From Vibrio plantisponsor (GTDB lineage: Bacteria > Pseudomonadota > Gammaproteobacteria > Enterobacterales > Vibrionaceae), in contig NZ_JABEQC010000010.1 of assembly GCF_013041605.1 (NCBI RefSeq), positions 1 through 64,000 of the forward strand: a DNA stretch of 64,000 nt. The letters run 5' to 3'. The notes below the pieces were generated by a model, which made no database searches, was not told the DNA's origin, and saw nothing but the letters and a program-made list of their open reading frames with translations. This document shows, one piece after another, positions 30,892 to 41,601 of this stretch (position 1 is the stretch's first letter; each line of letters begins with the position of its first letter). Made by a program: the position numbers and the translations under genes.

Positions 30892-31860
30892 TTACTGTTG
30901 GTTTTCTTTTTCCGTGAAAATACCTGCAAATAGGGCCGTGCTTAGGTAACGTTCACCTGAACTTGGTAGTACAGTTACAATTGTTTTTCCTTCAAATTCA
31001 GGAAGTTCTGCCAAACGGTTAGCTGCAACAACTGCTGCACCTGAAGAGATACCAGCAAGGATACCTTCCTCTTCCATTAGGCGACGAGCCATATCAATTG
31101 CTTCGTCAGAAGTTACTGTTTCAACGCGGTCAATCAGGTCCAAATCTAGGTTACCTGGGATAAAACCAGCGCCGATACCTTGAATTTTGTGTGGAGCTGG
31201 TTGAATTTCGTCACCTGCAAGCGCTTGAGTGATGACTGGAGATTCTGCTGGCTCTACAGCAACAGAGATAATTGCTTTACCTTTTTCGCCTTTAATATAA
31301 CGGCTTGTACCTGTTAGCGTACCACCAGTACCTACACCAGCAACGAACACATCAACTTGGCCGTCAGTGGCTTCCCAAATTTCAGGACCAGTGGTCTTTT
31401 CGTGGATTTGAGGGTTTGCTGGGTTGTTGAACTGTTGAAGAAGCAGATACTTTTCTGGGTTGCTTGCAACAATTTCTTCCGCTTTAGCGATAGCGCCTTT
31501 CATACCTTTTGCTGCTTCAGTCAGCTCAAGGTTAGCACCAAGTGCTTTAAGTAATTTACGACGCTCTAAGCTCATCGATTCAGGCATAGTCAGTGTCAAT
31601 TTGTAACCGCGAGCAGCAGCAACAAACGCAAGAGCAATACCAGTGTTACCACTTGTTGGTTCTACTAATTCAACGCCAGGCTTAAGTGTTCCTTGCTTTT
31701 CTGCTTCCCAAATCATGTTGGCACCAATACGGCATTTAACGCTAAAGCTTGGGTTGCGAGATTCAATTTTCGCTAATACTTTTCCTTTGCTGACTTTATT
31801 TAGTCGAACTAGAGGTGTGTTACCAATAGTTAGAGAGTTGTCTTCGTAGATTTTGCTCAT
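30892..31860 (-). CDS. cysK: cysteine synthase A (O-acetylserine sulfhydrylase)
   Basis: PLP enzyme of 322 residues that makes cysteine from O-acetylserine and sulfide. Lys42 in [14 protein letters not shown] binds PLP; the substrate loop [12 protein letters not shown] and the phosphate-binding [14 protein letters not shown] are intact. It follows cysZ, the sulfate permease gene, on the same strand with a terminator-like hairpin between them. An 18-bp near-palindrome upstream of its start is a candidate operator. Confidence 0.97.
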   Translation of the reverse strand: MSKIYEDNSLTIGNTPLVRLNKVSKGKVLAKIESRNPSFSVKCRIGANMIWEAEKQGTLKPGVELVEPTSGNTGIALAFVAAARGYKLTLTMPESMSLERRKLLKALGANLELTEAAKGMKGAIAKAEEIVASNPEKYLLLQQFNNPANPQIHEKTTGPEIWEATDGQVDVFVAGVGTGGTLTGTSRYIKGEKGKAIISVAVEPAESPVITQALAGDEIQPAPHKIQGIGAGFIPGNLDLDLIDRVETVTSDEAIDMARRLMEEEGILAGISSGAAVVAANRLAELPEFEGKTIVTVLPSSGERYLSTALFAGIFTEKENQQ

Positions 31861-31889
31861 TGTTATATTCCTTCATTACGCATGTTTGG

Positions 31890-31907
31890 GTATCGGTATA
31901 ACGATAC
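31890..31907. promoter_or_regulatory. candidate operator upstream of cysK
   Basis: GTATCGGTATAACGATAC is an 18-bp dyad with six perfectly paired bases in each arm and a TATA centre; 16 of 18 positions are symmetric. It begins 30 nt before the cysK start codon. The binding factor is unknown. Confidence 0.4.
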
Positions 31908-31918
31908 GTTAGCGGATA

Positions 31919-31938
31919 CAAAAAGAGCATATGTGCTC
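31919..31938 (-). terminator. weak terminator after cysZ
   Basis: GAGCA (31925-31929) pairs with TGCTC (31934-31938), followed on the minus strand by TTTTTGT. The stem is short, so efficiency is uncertain. Confidence 0.45.
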
Positions 31939-32030
31939 ACTTAAAAAGGTAAAAGGATTAAATCGTTATATCTTATAGATAGAAGAGATCTTTCAGCAGT
32001 TTACCTAACTTAAGTTATGACATTGCCTTA

Positions 32031-32774
32031 TTAACTTTTGTAATCTCGTTTAAACTCGTTCACCCACATCGCGGTGGCGCCGCAAACAGCGACAGGCATC
32101 ACGATTAGATTAATAATAGGTATTGTTGTCAGAAAGGCGACCAGAATACCAAAGCCATAAGCTTTGCTTTGTTTTTGTTTCAAACTGTTTCTCATGTCCT
32201 GAAACGAAATTTTATGGTTATCAAACGGGTAGTCGCAGTATTGAATAGCAAGCATCCATGCAGTGAAGATAAACCATGCAAAAGGACCTATGGTTTGCCC
32301 AACAGCAGGAATCAACAGCAGGATGAATAGCCCAAGCGCTTTAGGTAATACATAAAGCAGCTTTCGCCATTCGCGAGCCATAATTCGCGGAACGTCTTTG
32401 ACGAAATCTAATACTCCATCATCATTCACTTTGTCTCCAATCATTTTCTGTTCTACTTTTTCAGCCAGTAACCCGTTGAACGGTGCGGCAATAAAGTTAG
32501 CTAATGTGCTGAAGAAGTATGAAAACGTTGCAAGAATAGTAAGTACTAGCAGTGGCCAAAGAATATAACTTAGCCAAGATAGGAAGCTAGGAATGTGTCC
32601 CATCCAACTGTTAATCCATTCATCTAAGTGGATGAAAAGATAATATAAGGCTCCGCCTACTAATAATATGTTGGCCAGCAGTGGTAGAATCACGAAACGT
32701 CGAATGCCGGGTGATACCGCCAGTTCGAATCCGTAGAAAAAATAACCCAAGCCTGAGCGCTGTTTCAAATGCAT
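32031..32774 (-). CDS. cysZ: sulfate transporter CysZ
   Basis: Inner-membrane protein of the CysZ family, 247 residues, with four or more hydrophobic helices. GLGYFFYGFELAVSPGIRRFVILP at the N-terminus is the family hallmark region and FIAAPFNGLLAEKVEQ is also conserved. It imports sulfate for cysteine synthesis, consistent with its place upstream of cysK. It is divergent from zipA with 238 nt between. Confidence 0.94.
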   Translation of the reverse strand: MHLKQRSGLGYFFYGFELAVSPGIRRFVILPLLANILLVGGALYYLFIHLDEWINSWMGHIPSFLSWLSYILWPLLVLTILATFSYFFSTLANFIAAPFNGLLAEKVEQKMIGDKVNDDGVLDFVKDVPRIMAREWRKLLYVLPKALGLFILLLIPAVGQTIGPFAWFIFTAWMLAIQYCDYPFDNHKISFQDMRNSLKQKQSKAYGFGILVAFLTTIPIINLIVMPVAVCGATAMWVNEFKRDYKS

Positions 32775-33012
32775 AGCTTATTCCATGTCTTATTAAAGTG
32801 TCATAAGGATGAGTATTCTATTGTAACCAAGCAAAATCAGAATGAAAGAATGCTAAAAATCTCATTGTTATCTCAACTTATAACATTAAGTTGTTCTAAA
32901 TCGGGGTAGAGTTTTGGTAGAGTATCTGGATATAAGAAATTTTGCCTCTGGTTGACGTTCTTAGAAAGCGTGAAATTCAGGACATCAAAAATCGAGAAAC
33001 CGAGAGTTTAAG

Positions 33013-33870
33013 ATGCAGGAATTGCGATTCGTACTCATTATTGTTGGCGCGCTAGCGATAGCCGCTTTGCTATTTCATGGTCTGTGGACCAGTAAGAAAG
33101 AAGGTAAATCCAAGTTCGGCGACAAGCCGCTTGGTAAATTAGAGGTTGATCAAGAAGATACAGTATCGTCGCGTGCATTTGCTCCGGAAGATGATTACGA
33201 GATTATTCGTAAGGATCGTAAAGAGCCAGATTTTGGTTTGTCCGATGCTGCTCCTGAAGCTGATCCTTTGATTTCTGATTACGAACCAACCGTTGATGCT
33301 ACAACTGTTATTAATACTGTTGAAGAAGAGATAGAACTTGAAGTGCCTTCAATGGTTGTTGAGAAAGACAAGGCTGAGGCAGTGGCTGATTCAGTCACTG
33401 AAGAACAGCCTTCAGTAACGGATAACAAAGAACCGAAATCGGATGAAATGGAAGTCATCGTTCTAAATGTCCATTGTGCAGGTAACGAACCGTTTGTGGG
33501 TACTAAGCTGTTCGATAGCATGCAACAAAACGGTCTACTTTACGGTGAAATGGATATCTTCCATCGCCATGCTGATATGTCTGGAACGGGCAAAGTGCTC
33601 TTCAGCGTTGCAAATATGATGCAACCTGGAACACTAAAACACGATGATCCCGCAGAGTTTACGACTAAAGGCATATCATTCTTTATGACCTTGCCTTGTT
33701 TCGGAGACCCAGCACAGAACTTCAAGTTGATGTTGAAAACAGCACAGCAAATAGCAGATGATCTGAGCGGTAATGTACTGGACGATGCTCGTAACATGAT
33801 GACTCCAGATCGATTAGATGCTTACAGAAAACAAATTCAAGACTTCAAGCTCAAAGCTGCTCAGCAGTAA
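33013..33870 (+). CDS. zipA: cell division protein ZipA
   Basis: Bitopic division protein that anchors FtsZ to the membrane. It has an N-terminal membrane helix (about 4-26), a charged basic patch, an acidic flexible linker rich in Glu, Asp and Val (about 40-150), and the C-terminal FtsZ-binding domain (about 155-280) with [14 protein letters not shown]. Total length is 285 residues. It is divergent from cysZ and 64 nt upstream of ligA with a terminator between; the zipA-ligA order is the same in E. coli. Confidence 0.95.
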   Translation: MQELRFVLIIVGALAIAALLFHGLWTSKKEGKSKFGDKPLGKLEVDQEDTVSSRAFAPEDDYEIIRKDRKEPDFGLSDAAPEADPLISDYEPTVDATTVINTVEEEIELEVPSMVVEKDKAEAVADSVTEEQPSVTDNKEPKSDEMEVIVLNVHCAGNEPFVGTKLFDSMQQNGLLYGEMDIFHRHADMSGTGKVLFSVANMMQPGTLKHDDPAEFTTKGISFFMTLPCFGDPAQNFKLMLKTAQQIADDLSGNVLDDARNMMTPDRLDAYRKQIQDFKLKAAQQ

Positions 33871-33887
33871 GTGAACAGTTATTATTA

Positions 33888-33913
33888 AAAGGCTCCAAGT
33901 CGGAGCCTTTTTT
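33888..33913 (+). terminator. zipA terminator
   Basis: AAAGGCTCC (33888-33896) pairs with GGAGCCTTT (33902-33910), and the T-run continues to 33913. Confidence 0.8.
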
Positions 33914-33931
33914 CATGATTCGAGAGAATAA

Positions 33932-35944
<2,013 letters not shown>

Positions 35945-35960
35945 CAATAGTTATCTATCA

Positions 35961-35997
35961 AAAAGCCTCTGTAATTTATTACTGAGGCTTTATTTTT
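35961..35997 (+). terminator. ligA terminator
   Basis: AAAGCCTC (35962-35969) pairs with GAGGCTTT (35984-35991), with an inner GTAAT/ATTAC pairing, then TATTTTT. Confidence 0.8.
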
Positions 35998-36431
35998 ATG
36001 CGTAAAATAACTTTAAACATATCCTTTACAACTGCTTCTCCATCGCCAGTCTTTCAAATGTAACAGTTTGCATCTTTATGAAACCTTCTTGAAAAATATG
36101 CGATGCAATTCAACTAATATAAAATTGAATTTATTTAACTATTTGTTTTTTAATTAAATTTGTATTTGTTTCATATTGTGTATTTGAGATTGAGATCTCG
36201 GTCACTTACTCGATTAAAGTTTGCTCAAGTTCATATTTTTTTAGTCGAAAATTAAGTTCTCATTGATGTTTTACTCCATAAAGTTAGTCTAGTTACATGA
36301 ATGTACTCGTGCATTCAGAGTTTTTAGAGCGAAGTTAATCGCATTAAAGCTCGAAATATAAGTCCTCTCTTCGGCGGCCAACTTAAGAGAGACGAAACAA
36401 ACAGCTATGTCTATTTTTTAGGAGTTTTTCC
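35998..36431 (+). promoter_or_regulatory. long leader and promoter region of the porin gene
   Basis: More than 400 nt of AT-rich non-coding DNA. It contains a CRP-like site TGAGATCTCGGTCACT at 36191-36206 (one mismatch to each half of TGTGA-N6-TCACA) and a short hairpin CTCTCTT (36365-36371) with AAGAGAG (36385-36391) in the likely 5' UTR. A TTAGGAG Shine-Dalgarno (36419-36425) precedes the porin ATG. I see no clear RNA gene, but the length would allow small-RNA control of the leader. Confidence 0.5.
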
Positions 36432-37520
36432 ATGGAAAAAGTATTTAAACGCACGCTTATCGGTGCGGCAGTCGCTATCGCTTCTGTTTCAGGTTCAGCT
36501 AATGCAGCAGTACAACTTGCTGGTGATGCCGTTCAGTTTTACGGTCAAGCTGCTGGTTTTATGATCATGGGCGACGACAGTGATACTCAAAGTGCTGGTG
36601 CAGTAATTGAGTCTCGTGTTGGTTTTCGTGGTGTTGTAGAGTTTGAAGATTTCTCTCCAAACTTTATTTGGCAGATTGAAGGCGGCAATGCTGATAACGG
36701 AGCCAAGTCAGGTCAGCTAGGTGCGCGTGATACATATCTAGGTCTAGATTTTGATGGTTTTGGCCAATTCAAGTTTGGACGTCAATTGGTAGCTGCATAC
36801 AACTATGTAGACTGGCCACACTCAAACCCAGGTCTGGGTAATGTATTTGACTGGAATAATGACCTTGGTGTTTCATATCAAGACCGTGCTGATAACACAT
36901 TCCGCTTCGATTCTGCAAACTGGGGTGGTTTTGGCTTGCAAGCAACCTTGAGTGGTATGGAGCAAGATACAGACCGAATGGTTAGCAGCATTGCAGCTTC
37001 ATTCTCTAAAGACCTATTTAGCTTGCATGCAGGTTACTACCATCGTGGTGAATACCAATCTAAGGAAGATGAGCAATCTAAATATATTATCGACCAAGAC
37101 ACGGGTAACTTAATAGCTAACCCTGACTATATCGCTGGTGGTGCTACAGTTACTAACTACGCACATAACTATGCTATTTTGGGTGGTAGTTTATTCCTAG
37201 GTGATGTGACGCTTACTGCAGCATATAAAGCAATGGAAACAGATTCAGCATCAGGTACTGTTAGTCAAAATGCGTTATCTGCTACTGCTCAGTATGTTTT
37301 AGATGGTAAGTGGGTATTTAAAGCAGGTTACTCTGCGACAGATGATGCTGATGGTATAGATAACTCTGGTGATACTGCAGTGACTGCTCGTCTAGGTTAC
37401 ATTCTTCCAAGTGCTTATATGTACATTGATTCTCGTAACTATAAGATGAATACAAAAAAGAATGCGTATGATGGCGACTGGGCAAATTATGTCCTAGTTG
37501 GCATGGAGTACTACTTCTAA
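36432..37520 (+). CDS. outer-membrane porin, probable chitoporin ChiP
   Basis: A Gram-negative general-porin-type beta-barrel of 362 residues. It has a signal peptide cleaved near residue 25 (ANA-AVQL), alternating amphipathic strands (VRFYGQ-like start VQFYGQAAGF, FGQFKFGRQ) and a terminal Phe (MEYYF), the outer-membrane sorting signal. It lies directly after ligA and before a DUF2057 gene, the place of the V. cholerae chitoporin (VC0972), which feeds chitin oligosaccharides to the periplasm. The CRP-like site upstream fits this. The substrate is inferred from synteny, not from pore residues. Confidence 0.8.
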   Translation: MEKVFKRTLIGAAVAIASVSGSANAAVQLAGDAVQFYGQAAGFMIMGDDSDTQSAGAVIESRVGFRGVVEFEDFSPNFIWQIEGGNADNGAKSGQLGARDTYLGLDFDGFGQFKFGRQLVAAYNYVDWPHSNPGLGNVFDWNNDLGVSYQDRADNTFRFDSANWGGFGLQATLSGMEQDTDRMVSSIAASFSKDLFSLHAGYYHRGEYQSKEDEQSKYIIDQDTGNLIANPDYIAGGATVTNYAHNYAILGGSLFLGDVTLTAAYKAMETDSASGTVSQNALSATAQYVLDGKWVFKAGYSATDDADGIDNSGDTAVTARLGYILPSAYMYIDSRNYKMNTKKNAYDGDWANYVLVGMEYYF

Positions 37521-37546
37521 TAGGTAAGAAGTAATTAATTAAACAC

Positions 37547-37577
37547 ACGAGCATCTGACTAGGATGCTCGTTTTTTC
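37547..37577 (+). terminator. porin gene terminator
   Basis: ACGAGCATC (37547-37555) pairs with GATGCTCGT (37563-37571), followed by TTTTT. Confidence 0.85.
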
Positions 37578-37593
37578 TTAGGAGAGATCATCA

Positions 37594-38340
37594 ATGAGAG
37601 TATTAGGAAGTATCCTTTCGGTTGGTGCGCTGATGGCTTCTTGTAATGCGATAGCACAAGTAGAAGTAAGGTTGCATAGAGATGTTGCACCGCTAGTCAT
37701 TCAAGATAAAGAAGTGGGCTTTTCTCTAAAGAAAAAAGATACAATTTTACTACCCAATGGTACTAGTCAATTGGTTGTTCGAATTGAAAAATTGGTTGAA
37801 CATCTTGGTGAACGAGAGAAATTTAACTCAAAACCTGTAGTGGTTACTTTTGACGCTCAAGACAGTGTTGTAAATATCGAACCGATAAAAAGTATTAGTC
37901 AAAGATCACAAGCTGAAGAGTTTGATAAAAATCCCAAATTTCAAATCAGTGTAGTTAGTGGCAAATTAGAGGAAAATACGCAAGGCGTATTGAATGCATC
38001 TAACGGTTTAACTCGCGATTATTTAAAAGAGTTATCGGTATACAATAAAGAGAACAACCTCCAGATTGCATCTACTGATGCAAATATTGAATCAAAATCT
38101 CACTCACTGGATTCTGGGGAAAATGAGTCCAAGCAGAAAGATATGGTTCAATACTGGTTCAATGAAGGCACCGCTGAAGAGCAAAAACAATTTGCTGATT
38201 GGGCGTTTAGCCAAAGAACCTCTGTCACCAACATGATTCAGACTGACAGTAAGCCTGTTGAGATGATGGCCTATTGGTATGACAAAGCGAGCAAGGCTGA
38301 GAAGTCAGATATCTTAGCTTGGTTAATTCGTCAGGAGTAA
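37594..38340 (+). CDS. DUF2057 (YccT-like) exported protein
   Basis: A 248-residue secreted protein with an N-terminal signal peptide (about 1-21, AIA-Q). The mature N-terminal domain (about 22-110; VAPLVIQDKEVGF, LPNGTSQLVVRIEKLV) fits the DUF2057/YccT family, thought to be periplasmic and of unknown role. The C-terminal third (about 180-248) is a different, helical region with two repeats of the type QYWFNEGTAEEQKQFADWA and AYWYDKASKAEKSDILAWL. A GGAGAG Shine-Dalgarno is present. It follows the porin terminator by 17 nt, so some read-through co-expression is possible. Confidence 0.8.
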   Translation: MRVLGSILSVGALMASCNAIAQVEVRLHRDVAPLVIQDKEVGFSLKKKDTILLPNGTSQLVVRIEKLVEHLGEREKFNSKPVVVTFDAQDSVVNIEPIKSISQRSQAEEFDKNPKFQISVVSGKLEENTQGVLNASNGLTRDYLKELSVYNKENNLQIASTDANIESKSHSLDSGENESKQKDMVQYWFNEGTAEEQKQFADWAFSQRTSVTNMIQTDSKPVEMMAYWYDKASKAEKSDILAWLIRQE

Positions 38341-38402
38341 TTGCTATTTCGACTAATTAGAGGCATGGTTTAACCATGTCTTTCATTAGTATTAGTTGAA
38401 CA

Positions 38403-38807
38403 ATGAACATCAGTGAAGTCTCAAAAAAGACAGGTCTGACAGCTAAATCTATCAGGCTGTATGAAGAAAAAGGGTTAATTAAACCGCCACATCGCTTAGA
38501 CAATGGCTACCGAGATTACCATGAGCAACATGTCGCCGATCTCAATCTGATTGCACGATGCAAAGGCGTTGGGTTCAGTCTTGATGAGTGTAAAGCTATG
38601 CTCAACTTGGCCAATGACCCTGAAAGAAGTAGTTTCGCTGTGAAAGAGAAAGCACAGCAGAAGCTAAAAAGTGTTGAGCAGAAGTTGAAAGAATTGACCG
38701 TTATAAAACAGCAGTTAGAACTATGGATTCAGGAATGCCCCGGTGATGAGGGGAGTAAATGTCCGATCATCGACGATTTGAAAGGACAATGCTGTAAAAC
38801 GAAATAA
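38403..38807 (+). CDS. cueR: MerR-family copper-responsive regulator CueR
   Basis: A 134-residue MerR-type activator with an N-terminal winged helix (MNISEVSKKTGLTAKSIRLY), a long dimerisation helix (about 80-108) and a metal-binding loop with Cys112 and Cys120 (ECPGDEGSKCPI), spaced as in E. coli CueR for Cu(I), Ag(I) or Au(I). CCK near the C-terminus resembles the terminal CCHH of E. coli CueR. Its usual targets copA and cueO are not in this window. Confidence 0.94.
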   Translation: MNISEVSKKTGLTAKSIRLYEEKGLIKPPHRLDNGYRDYHEQHVADLNLIARCKGVGFSLDECKAMLNLANDPERSSFAVKEKAQQKLKSVEQKLKELTVIKQQLELWIQECPGDEGSKCPIIDDLKGQCCKTK

Positions 38808-38843
38808 TGCAAGCCAACAGATAAGCTGTAGGCTTGCATTTTC
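38808..38843 (+). terminator. cueR terminator
   Basis: TGCAAGCC (38808-38815) pairs with GGCTTGCA (38831-38838), followed by TTTTCTG. The stem begins directly after the cueR stop codon. Confidence 0.75.
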
Positions 38844-38869
38844 TGTTTATAGGTATCGCATTCTCTTTC

Positions 38870-39319
38870 TTAGACAGGTTCAACTTTCACGACAATACCA
38901 TCTACATGGGCCACCTTAACTCGCGTTCCCGCTTTTAGTGGCACATCGCATTCTGCTGTCCATGTGGTATCACCCAGCATCAAGCGAAACTGACCAGCGT
39001 CGACATCTTGTTCAACCACCGATGTTTTTCCGATGAGTTGCTTGTCTTTCTGATTAAGTTCTCGGTGCGCATCGTCTTGTTTATCTGTAGAAAGTTGCTT
39101 CCTCCACCATAGCCAGGTGGTGATTAAAGAGAAACTCGCGAAAGACATCCATTGCAGTTGCCAACCAATTGGTAGGAAAACGACAATAACGCCAACGATA
39201 AGAGCCGAGATCCCCAACCAAAGAAAATACCCTGCGGTTCCAATCAATTCTACGGCTAATAGACATAAGCCCAGAGCTAACCAGTGCCAGTGGTTTAGCT
39301 GCGTTAAAAATTCAATCAA
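38870..39319 (-). CDS. NfeD-family membrane protein (YbbJ-like)
   Basis: A 149-residue protein with two or three N-terminal membrane helices (about 12-75) and a C-terminal soluble OB-fold domain (about 90-149; [31 protein letters not shown]). NfeD proteins pair with stomatin/SPFH proteins, and here the start overlaps the stop of qmcA by 4 nt. It corresponds to E. coli YbbJ beside QmcA. Role: accessory factor of membrane microdomain or quality-control complexes. Confidence 0.9.
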   Translation of the reverse strand: MIEFLTQLNHWHWLALGLCLLAVELIGTAGYFLWLGISALIVGVIVVFLPIGWQLQWMSFASFSLITTWLWWRKQLSTDKQDDAHRELNQKDKQLIGKTSVVEQDVDAGQFRLMLGDTTWTAECDVPLKAGTRVKVAHVDGIVVKVEPV

Positions 39320-40245
39320 GAATCGGCCTCTTTTTTGTTAGTTTGCTTAAACATTTCGGCAATGCCAGCGACGGAACCCATCAAACCAGTTGCTTCTAGC
39401 GGAAGCATGATGATCTTGCCATTCTCTGCCTGACCGATAGATTTTAAAGCGTCAGTATATCCTTGTGCAATGAAGTAGTTCACCGCTTGCATGTCACCTT
39501 GTGCGATGGCTTGAGACACCATTTCTGTTGCTCTTGCTTCTGCCTCAGCCGCACGCTCGCGGGCCTCAGCTTGTAGAATTGCAGCCTGCTTATCACCTTC
39601 CGCTTTTAGAATTTCAGATTGTTTTTGACCTTCAGCTTTTAGTATCTCAGCTTGGCGAACGCCTTCTGCTTCTAAGATAGAGGCACGTTTCATCCGTTCC
39701 GCCTTCATTTGCGCATTCATGGCTTGTGTCAAATCTGTCGGTGGTTGAACGTCTTTGATTTCAATACGAGTGACTTTAACACCCCAAGGGTTTGTTGCTT
39801 GGTCAACGATAGCCAATAGTTTGGTGTTGATCATATCGCGTTGGCTGAGCATTTCATCAAGCTCTAAAGAACCAAGCACCGTACGCATGTTAGTCAATGT
39901 CAGGTTACGAATGGCGTTTTCCAGATCGTTGACTTCATAAGCGGCTTTGGCAGCATCGATCACTTGCACAAAACAGACCGCATCGATAACAACATTCGCG
40001 TTGTCTTTACTAATGACTTCCTGAGCTGGGATATCAAGTACTCGTTCCATCATATTGATTTTACGGCCCACTCGATCGATGAACGGAATAATGATGTTGA
40101 GTCCCGGTTTTAGGCTATGGGTGTAACGACCAAAGCGTTCTACCGTCCAGTTGTTGCCCTGAGGTACGGTTTTAACTGCTGAAAAAATAAAAACAATTGC
40201 TAGAAAAACAAACACACCGATAGCAATGAGTGAATCAAAAGCCAT
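39316..40245 (-). CDS. qmcA: SPFH/stomatin-family protein QmcA
   Basis: A 309-residue band-7 protein with an N-terminal membrane helix (about 4-24), an SPFH domain (about 25-190; [15 protein letters not shown]) and a coiled-coil tail with repeated EGxKQxxILKAE units (about 215-260). The frame is open further upstream, but AAGGA lies 8 nt before the ATG at 40245 and the added N-terminus would be unusual. It is coupled to the NfeD gene, as in E. coli ybbK-ybbJ. QmcA assemblies form large membrane cages in E. coli. Confidence 0.93.
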   Translation of the reverse strand: MAFDSLIAIGVFVFLAIVFIFSAVKTVPQGNNWTVERFGRYTHSLKPGLNIIIPFIDRVGRKINMMERVLDIPAQEVISKDNANVVIDAVCFVQVIDAAKAAYEVNDLENAIRNLTLTNMRTVLGSLELDEMLSQRDMINTKLLAIVDQATNPWGVKVTRIEIKDVQPPTDLTQAMNAQMKAERMKRASILEAEGVRQAEILKAEGQKQSEILKAEGDKQAAILQAEARERAAEAEARATEMVSQAIAQGDMQAVNYFIAQGYTDALKSIGQAENGKIIMLPLEATGLMGSVAGIAEMFKQTNKKEADS

Positions 40246-40361
40246 AACACATGTCCTTAATAAGTTAATTATGTAGAAGGGAAGGAAACTCCCTAAATGC
40301 AGTGTGTGGTATAGAACAGAATTGAACAATATTTAGGCATGGGTTTTGTAGTAAAGTTCAG

Positions 40362-40389
40362 AAAAAAGGCAGGTCTTATTAACCTGCCT
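40362..40389 (-). terminator. ybbN terminator
   Basis: AGGCAGGT (40367-40374) pairs with ACCTGCCT (40382-40389), and on the minus strand TTTTTT follows. Confidence 0.8.
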
Positions 40390-40403
40390 ATCTATAGTAC
40401 TGA

Positions 40404-41264
40404 CTAGTAAAGAAGAGAGTATAACTGGCGACGATACTTGCTTGCGATGCTATTGCCTTGGCCTATAGCACTGAGTATGTCCATAAAGGTTTTTTTCATC
40501 TCACCATCTAATGTGTTTAGATCCGATTTTAAGAATCGCCACAATAGTTCTAGTGCCTCTTCGTCTCGTTTAACTTGATGATACTGAGTGGCCAGTTCAA
40601 CTGCGATTTTTGCATCTTGAGGGTTTTCTGCTAATGCGGCTTCTAATGCTTGAATCTCTGGACTGTTAGACGCTTGATCGTGCAGTTCTAACTTCGCCAT
40701 TAAGCTCTTGTAGTAACCGTCTTGATATTCCAATGGGATGAATTCTAGCTCTACTTTTGCCGCCTCTATTTGGCCTGATTCAATAAAACAATCAGCAAGA
40801 GCCAGTTTTACATCACCTTTACTTTTTAGTTCTTCCGGTAGCGAAAGAAGCAAAGGTAGTGCTTGTTGGTGTTGTTGGGCTTGTACCAGCTCTAATGCTT
40901 GGTTCAGCGTCATTTCGTCTTGGCTAGGTAAATGACGGTCAAGCATTTCTTTTACGGCTTCAATTGGCTGAGGTCCACCGATACCATCAACAGGTTGACC
41001 ATTAATAAATAGAGCGATAGTCGGTAAAGACTGAACACCAAATTGAGCGGCGATTGCTTGTTCATCCTGACAGTTCAGCATTGCTAGTGTAAATACACCG
41101 TTGTATTGCTGGGTGAGTTGTTGCAGCGCCGGAATCATCTGCGCGCTTTCTTGGCTTATCGGCGCCCAAAAGTAAAATAGAATTGGAGTAGATGCTGAAC
41201 TTTCGAGTACCTGACGAAAGTTTTGTTGATTAACGTCAACGATAAATGGTGACTGCATGGACAT
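40404..41264 (-). CDS. cnoX: thioredoxin-like TPR chaperone CnoX (YbbN)
   Basis: A 286-residue protein with an N-terminal thioredoxin fold (about 5-110) and C-terminal tetratricopeptide-like helices (about 115-285), close to E. coli CnoX/YbbN, including the end ASKYRRQLYSLLY. The active-site position reads FWAPISQESAQ: both Cys of the classic CxxC are absent, so redox catalysis by that motif is not possible. CnoX protects GroEL and DnaK/J/E substrates in bleach stress. The ATG at 41264 is chosen for its AGGAG and for family length; a second ATG two codons later is also possible. Confidence 0.92.
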   Translation of the reverse strand: MSMQSPFIVDVNQQNFRQVLESSASTPILFYFWAPISQESAQMIPALQQLTQQYNGVFTLAMLNCQDEQAIAAQFGVQSLPTIALFINGQPVDGIGGPQPIEAVKEMLDRHLPSQDEMTLNQALELVQAQQHQQALPLLLSLPEELKSKGDVKLALADCFIESGQIEAAKVELEFIPLEYQDGYYKSLMAKLELHDQASNSPEIQALEAALAENPQDAKIAVELATQYHQVKRDEEALELLWRFLKSDLNTLDGEMKKTFMDILSAIGQGNSIASKYRRQLYSLLY

Positions 41265-41370
41265 TCCTTTTTGCTCCTGAATTTTGAGCACTGTTGTATG
41301 TACTTTACATGGGGGCACGAAGAAGAATTTCAAGCCACCAATTACAAGATGAAGGCTAGAATAGAGAAGC

Positions 41371-41398
41371 AAAAATGCCACCGAATGGTGGCATTTTT
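41371..41398. terminator. bidirectional terminator upstream of ybbN
   Basis: AAAAATGCCACC (41371-41382) pairs perfectly with GGTGGCATTTTT (41387-41398) around GAAT. On the minus strand it would end transcripts coming from ybbO after a 200-nt 3' UTR. Confidence 0.8.
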
Positions 41399-41601
41399 GT
41401 TGATATAGCAGGGTATTAGAGCGTCACAATTAAAATGAGTGCAATACAAATACCAAGCCAATTACACTGGTTTAATGTCATAGATGAACTCAACACACCT
41501 TACTCAATACAAATAATTTGCTTAATATCTGCGCAGTATCAAGGGTAAATGTTGCGAATAAATGACAATTCTATTTTTAATGAAAAAATTTTTGATTAAT
41601 T
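41399..41601 (-). other. about 200 nt between ybbO and its terminator
   Basis: No coding frame stands out. The stretch is AT-rich and transcribed, if at all, as the long 3' UTR of ybbO. Such 3' UTRs can release small RNAs, but I see no specific seed or conserved structure here. Confidence 0.3.
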
